Part shown: positions 9,195 through 10,249 of the stretch, in pieces
Layout of the letters: the number at the start of each line of letters is the position of its first letter
Numbering within the stretch: position 1 is the stretch's first letter
Position numbers and translations under genes: made by a program
DNA from: Echinostoma caproni
Lineage: Eukaryota; Platyhelminthes; Trematoda; Plagiorchiida; Echinostomatidae
Assembly (NCBI GenBank): GCA_900618425.1
Contig: UZAN01042272.1
Location: 18,532 to 28,780 of the forward strand
Direction of reading: 5' to 3'
Length of the DNA stretch: 10,249 nucleotides
The notes under the pieces: generated by a model
What the model saw: only the letters and a program-made list of their open reading frames with translations
The model's database searches: none
What the model was told of the DNA's origin: nothing

Positions 9195-10246
9195 CTGTGA
9201 GGAAAATGATGAGAGAGGAGTAAACAGCATACACGTTATTCAATGGGACATGTGGGCCTTATATTATCAGATCTACAGATAACGCGCACGTGGGATTTCA
9301 AATAAAGTACACATGAGTACATGAGTACACAAGAGTGCCCGGTGCCTCTGAACAATCAAATGGGTTCATTTAAGCTTGAAAACATGAAGTAAAAATTTCA
9401 TCATATACAGCAACATAGCACCATACCACTCAAAGGTCAAATGCATATCATGAAATAGTGTGTATTTAGTGATTAGCAGCTCTCGGCTAGCGCTAATGAA
9501 AGCTGCCTGAATGTAATACCAAAGAGATATTTATGTTGGGAAAGCCTGATTGATCTAAGGATGCTCTGATGGTATCGTACACATGTGTGGCGCATACACC
9601 TGGATAGCCTGAAAAGGCTGTAGATATGTAGATTTCGAATGAATTTCACGTCTTCAGAGTGCAAAGCGATACCGCAAAGCTGGGCTCCTGACCGCAACTA
9701 TAAAATTGAGATTTAGCACTGGGATGCATAAGTAACAAGAAGAGTGAGCATTTTTCTTTCCATAGTGAACGACTGTACGGCTTGATGCAAGTGAGATGAA
9801 GCGATCAGTTCCGCAAAATCGAAGCACACCAAGTTTTAGGCACTAACTCGACAAAGAATTATTGTATATCTGCATGTCCAGCATTCATCCAACACATCAC
9901 ACCTCAGTAAAGAGAAAAACTATGGAGAACCGCGAAATGGGAAAAGGATAACTATTTCACGAGGGTCGCCCACCTGGAAAGCTGAAGAAACAAATTATTT
10001 GATCAACTGATATTTGACGCATAAGAACATTGTGGAGAATAAGACAGTTCAAAATGTTTATCCAAATTTGAACTGCGTTCTGCTTCTTGGTTCCAACGGT
10101 TGACCTCAGTGACTTCTCACTACATTCCCCAGCAAGCCTAATCCAACTAATACATTTAAGGTACATAGAGACGCACTTCGGTTGGCTACTTCACGTATTC
10201 AAAATCTTTATCACATACAAGAGTTGCAATTTAAGGAAGTATTTAC
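9195..10246 (-). other. Intron (about 1.05 kb) upstream of the 225-bp exon
   Basis: It is bounded on the minus strand by donor GAG|GTAAAT (GT at 10246-10245) at the window's right edge and by the acceptor CCTCACAG at 9195. It contains an 8-bp tandem duplication (ATGAGTAC twice, 9313-9328). Two minus-strand frames (9473-9697, 9957-10166) lack plausible paired splice sites or recognisable sequence. Nothing else is seen. Confidence 0.55.
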
Positions 10247-10249
10247 CTC
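10247..10249 (-). CDS. HTT: Last codon of an upstream exon of the same gene (cut by window edge)
   Basis: The last three bases, read on the minus strand, are GAG directly before GTAAAT, giving a consensus G|GTAAAT donor. The 225-bp exon starts in phase 0, so GAG would be a whole codon (Glu). With three bases only, this rests on the donor and on the need for an exon upstream of the 225-bp exon. Confidence 0.4.

Overview
The window looks like a piece of an intron-rich animal nuclear genome. It has short coding islands with consensus GT/AG splice sites and pyrimidine-rich acceptor tracts, kilobase-scale introns, tRNA-derived SINE-like elements and a 4-base N gap. There are no bacterial-style operons, ribosome binding sites or long uninterrupted genes. 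An invertebrate such as a parasitic flatworm would fit the moderately AT-rich, SINE-bearing introns, but that taxon guess is weak inference.

The only gene I can support runs on the minus strand and is open at both ends of the window. In transcription order (high to low coordinate) it shows: the last codon of an exon at the right edge (10247-10249); an intron of about 1.05 kb; a 225-bp exon (9194 to 8970, 75 codons); an intron of about 6.7 kb; a 654-bp exon (2226 to 1573, 218 codons); an intron of about 1.5 kb; and the start of another exon (45 to 1, 15 codons visible). All junctions that can be tested are phase 0, and the joined frame stays open for about 309 residues. The first part reads as HEAT-repeat-like helices. 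It matches, from memory, a segment of animal huntingtin near the C-terminal end of its amino-terminal HEAT domain: the V-x-M-L-L-x-S-x-x-x-T-P helix, followed by an invariant W-I and a hydrophobic helix. The large exon then departs into about 200 residues of serine-rich, probably disordered sequence with a DSGxxS phosphodegron-like motif. The last exon returns to a helical stretch that can be placed on the following huntingtin helix. I call it a probable huntingtin homologue with moderate confidence.

The introns hold two tRNA-like SINE fragments (about 4521-4670 on plus, about 6785-6935 on minus), two short microsatellites, a perfect 11-bp hairpin, an alternating purine-pyrimidine tract, and one stretch near 7463-7706 that might be an exon on the opposite strand. 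Most other open frames look like chance frames in non-coding DNA. I see no mobile element with an intact protein, no CRISPR, no rRNA and no functional tRNA.
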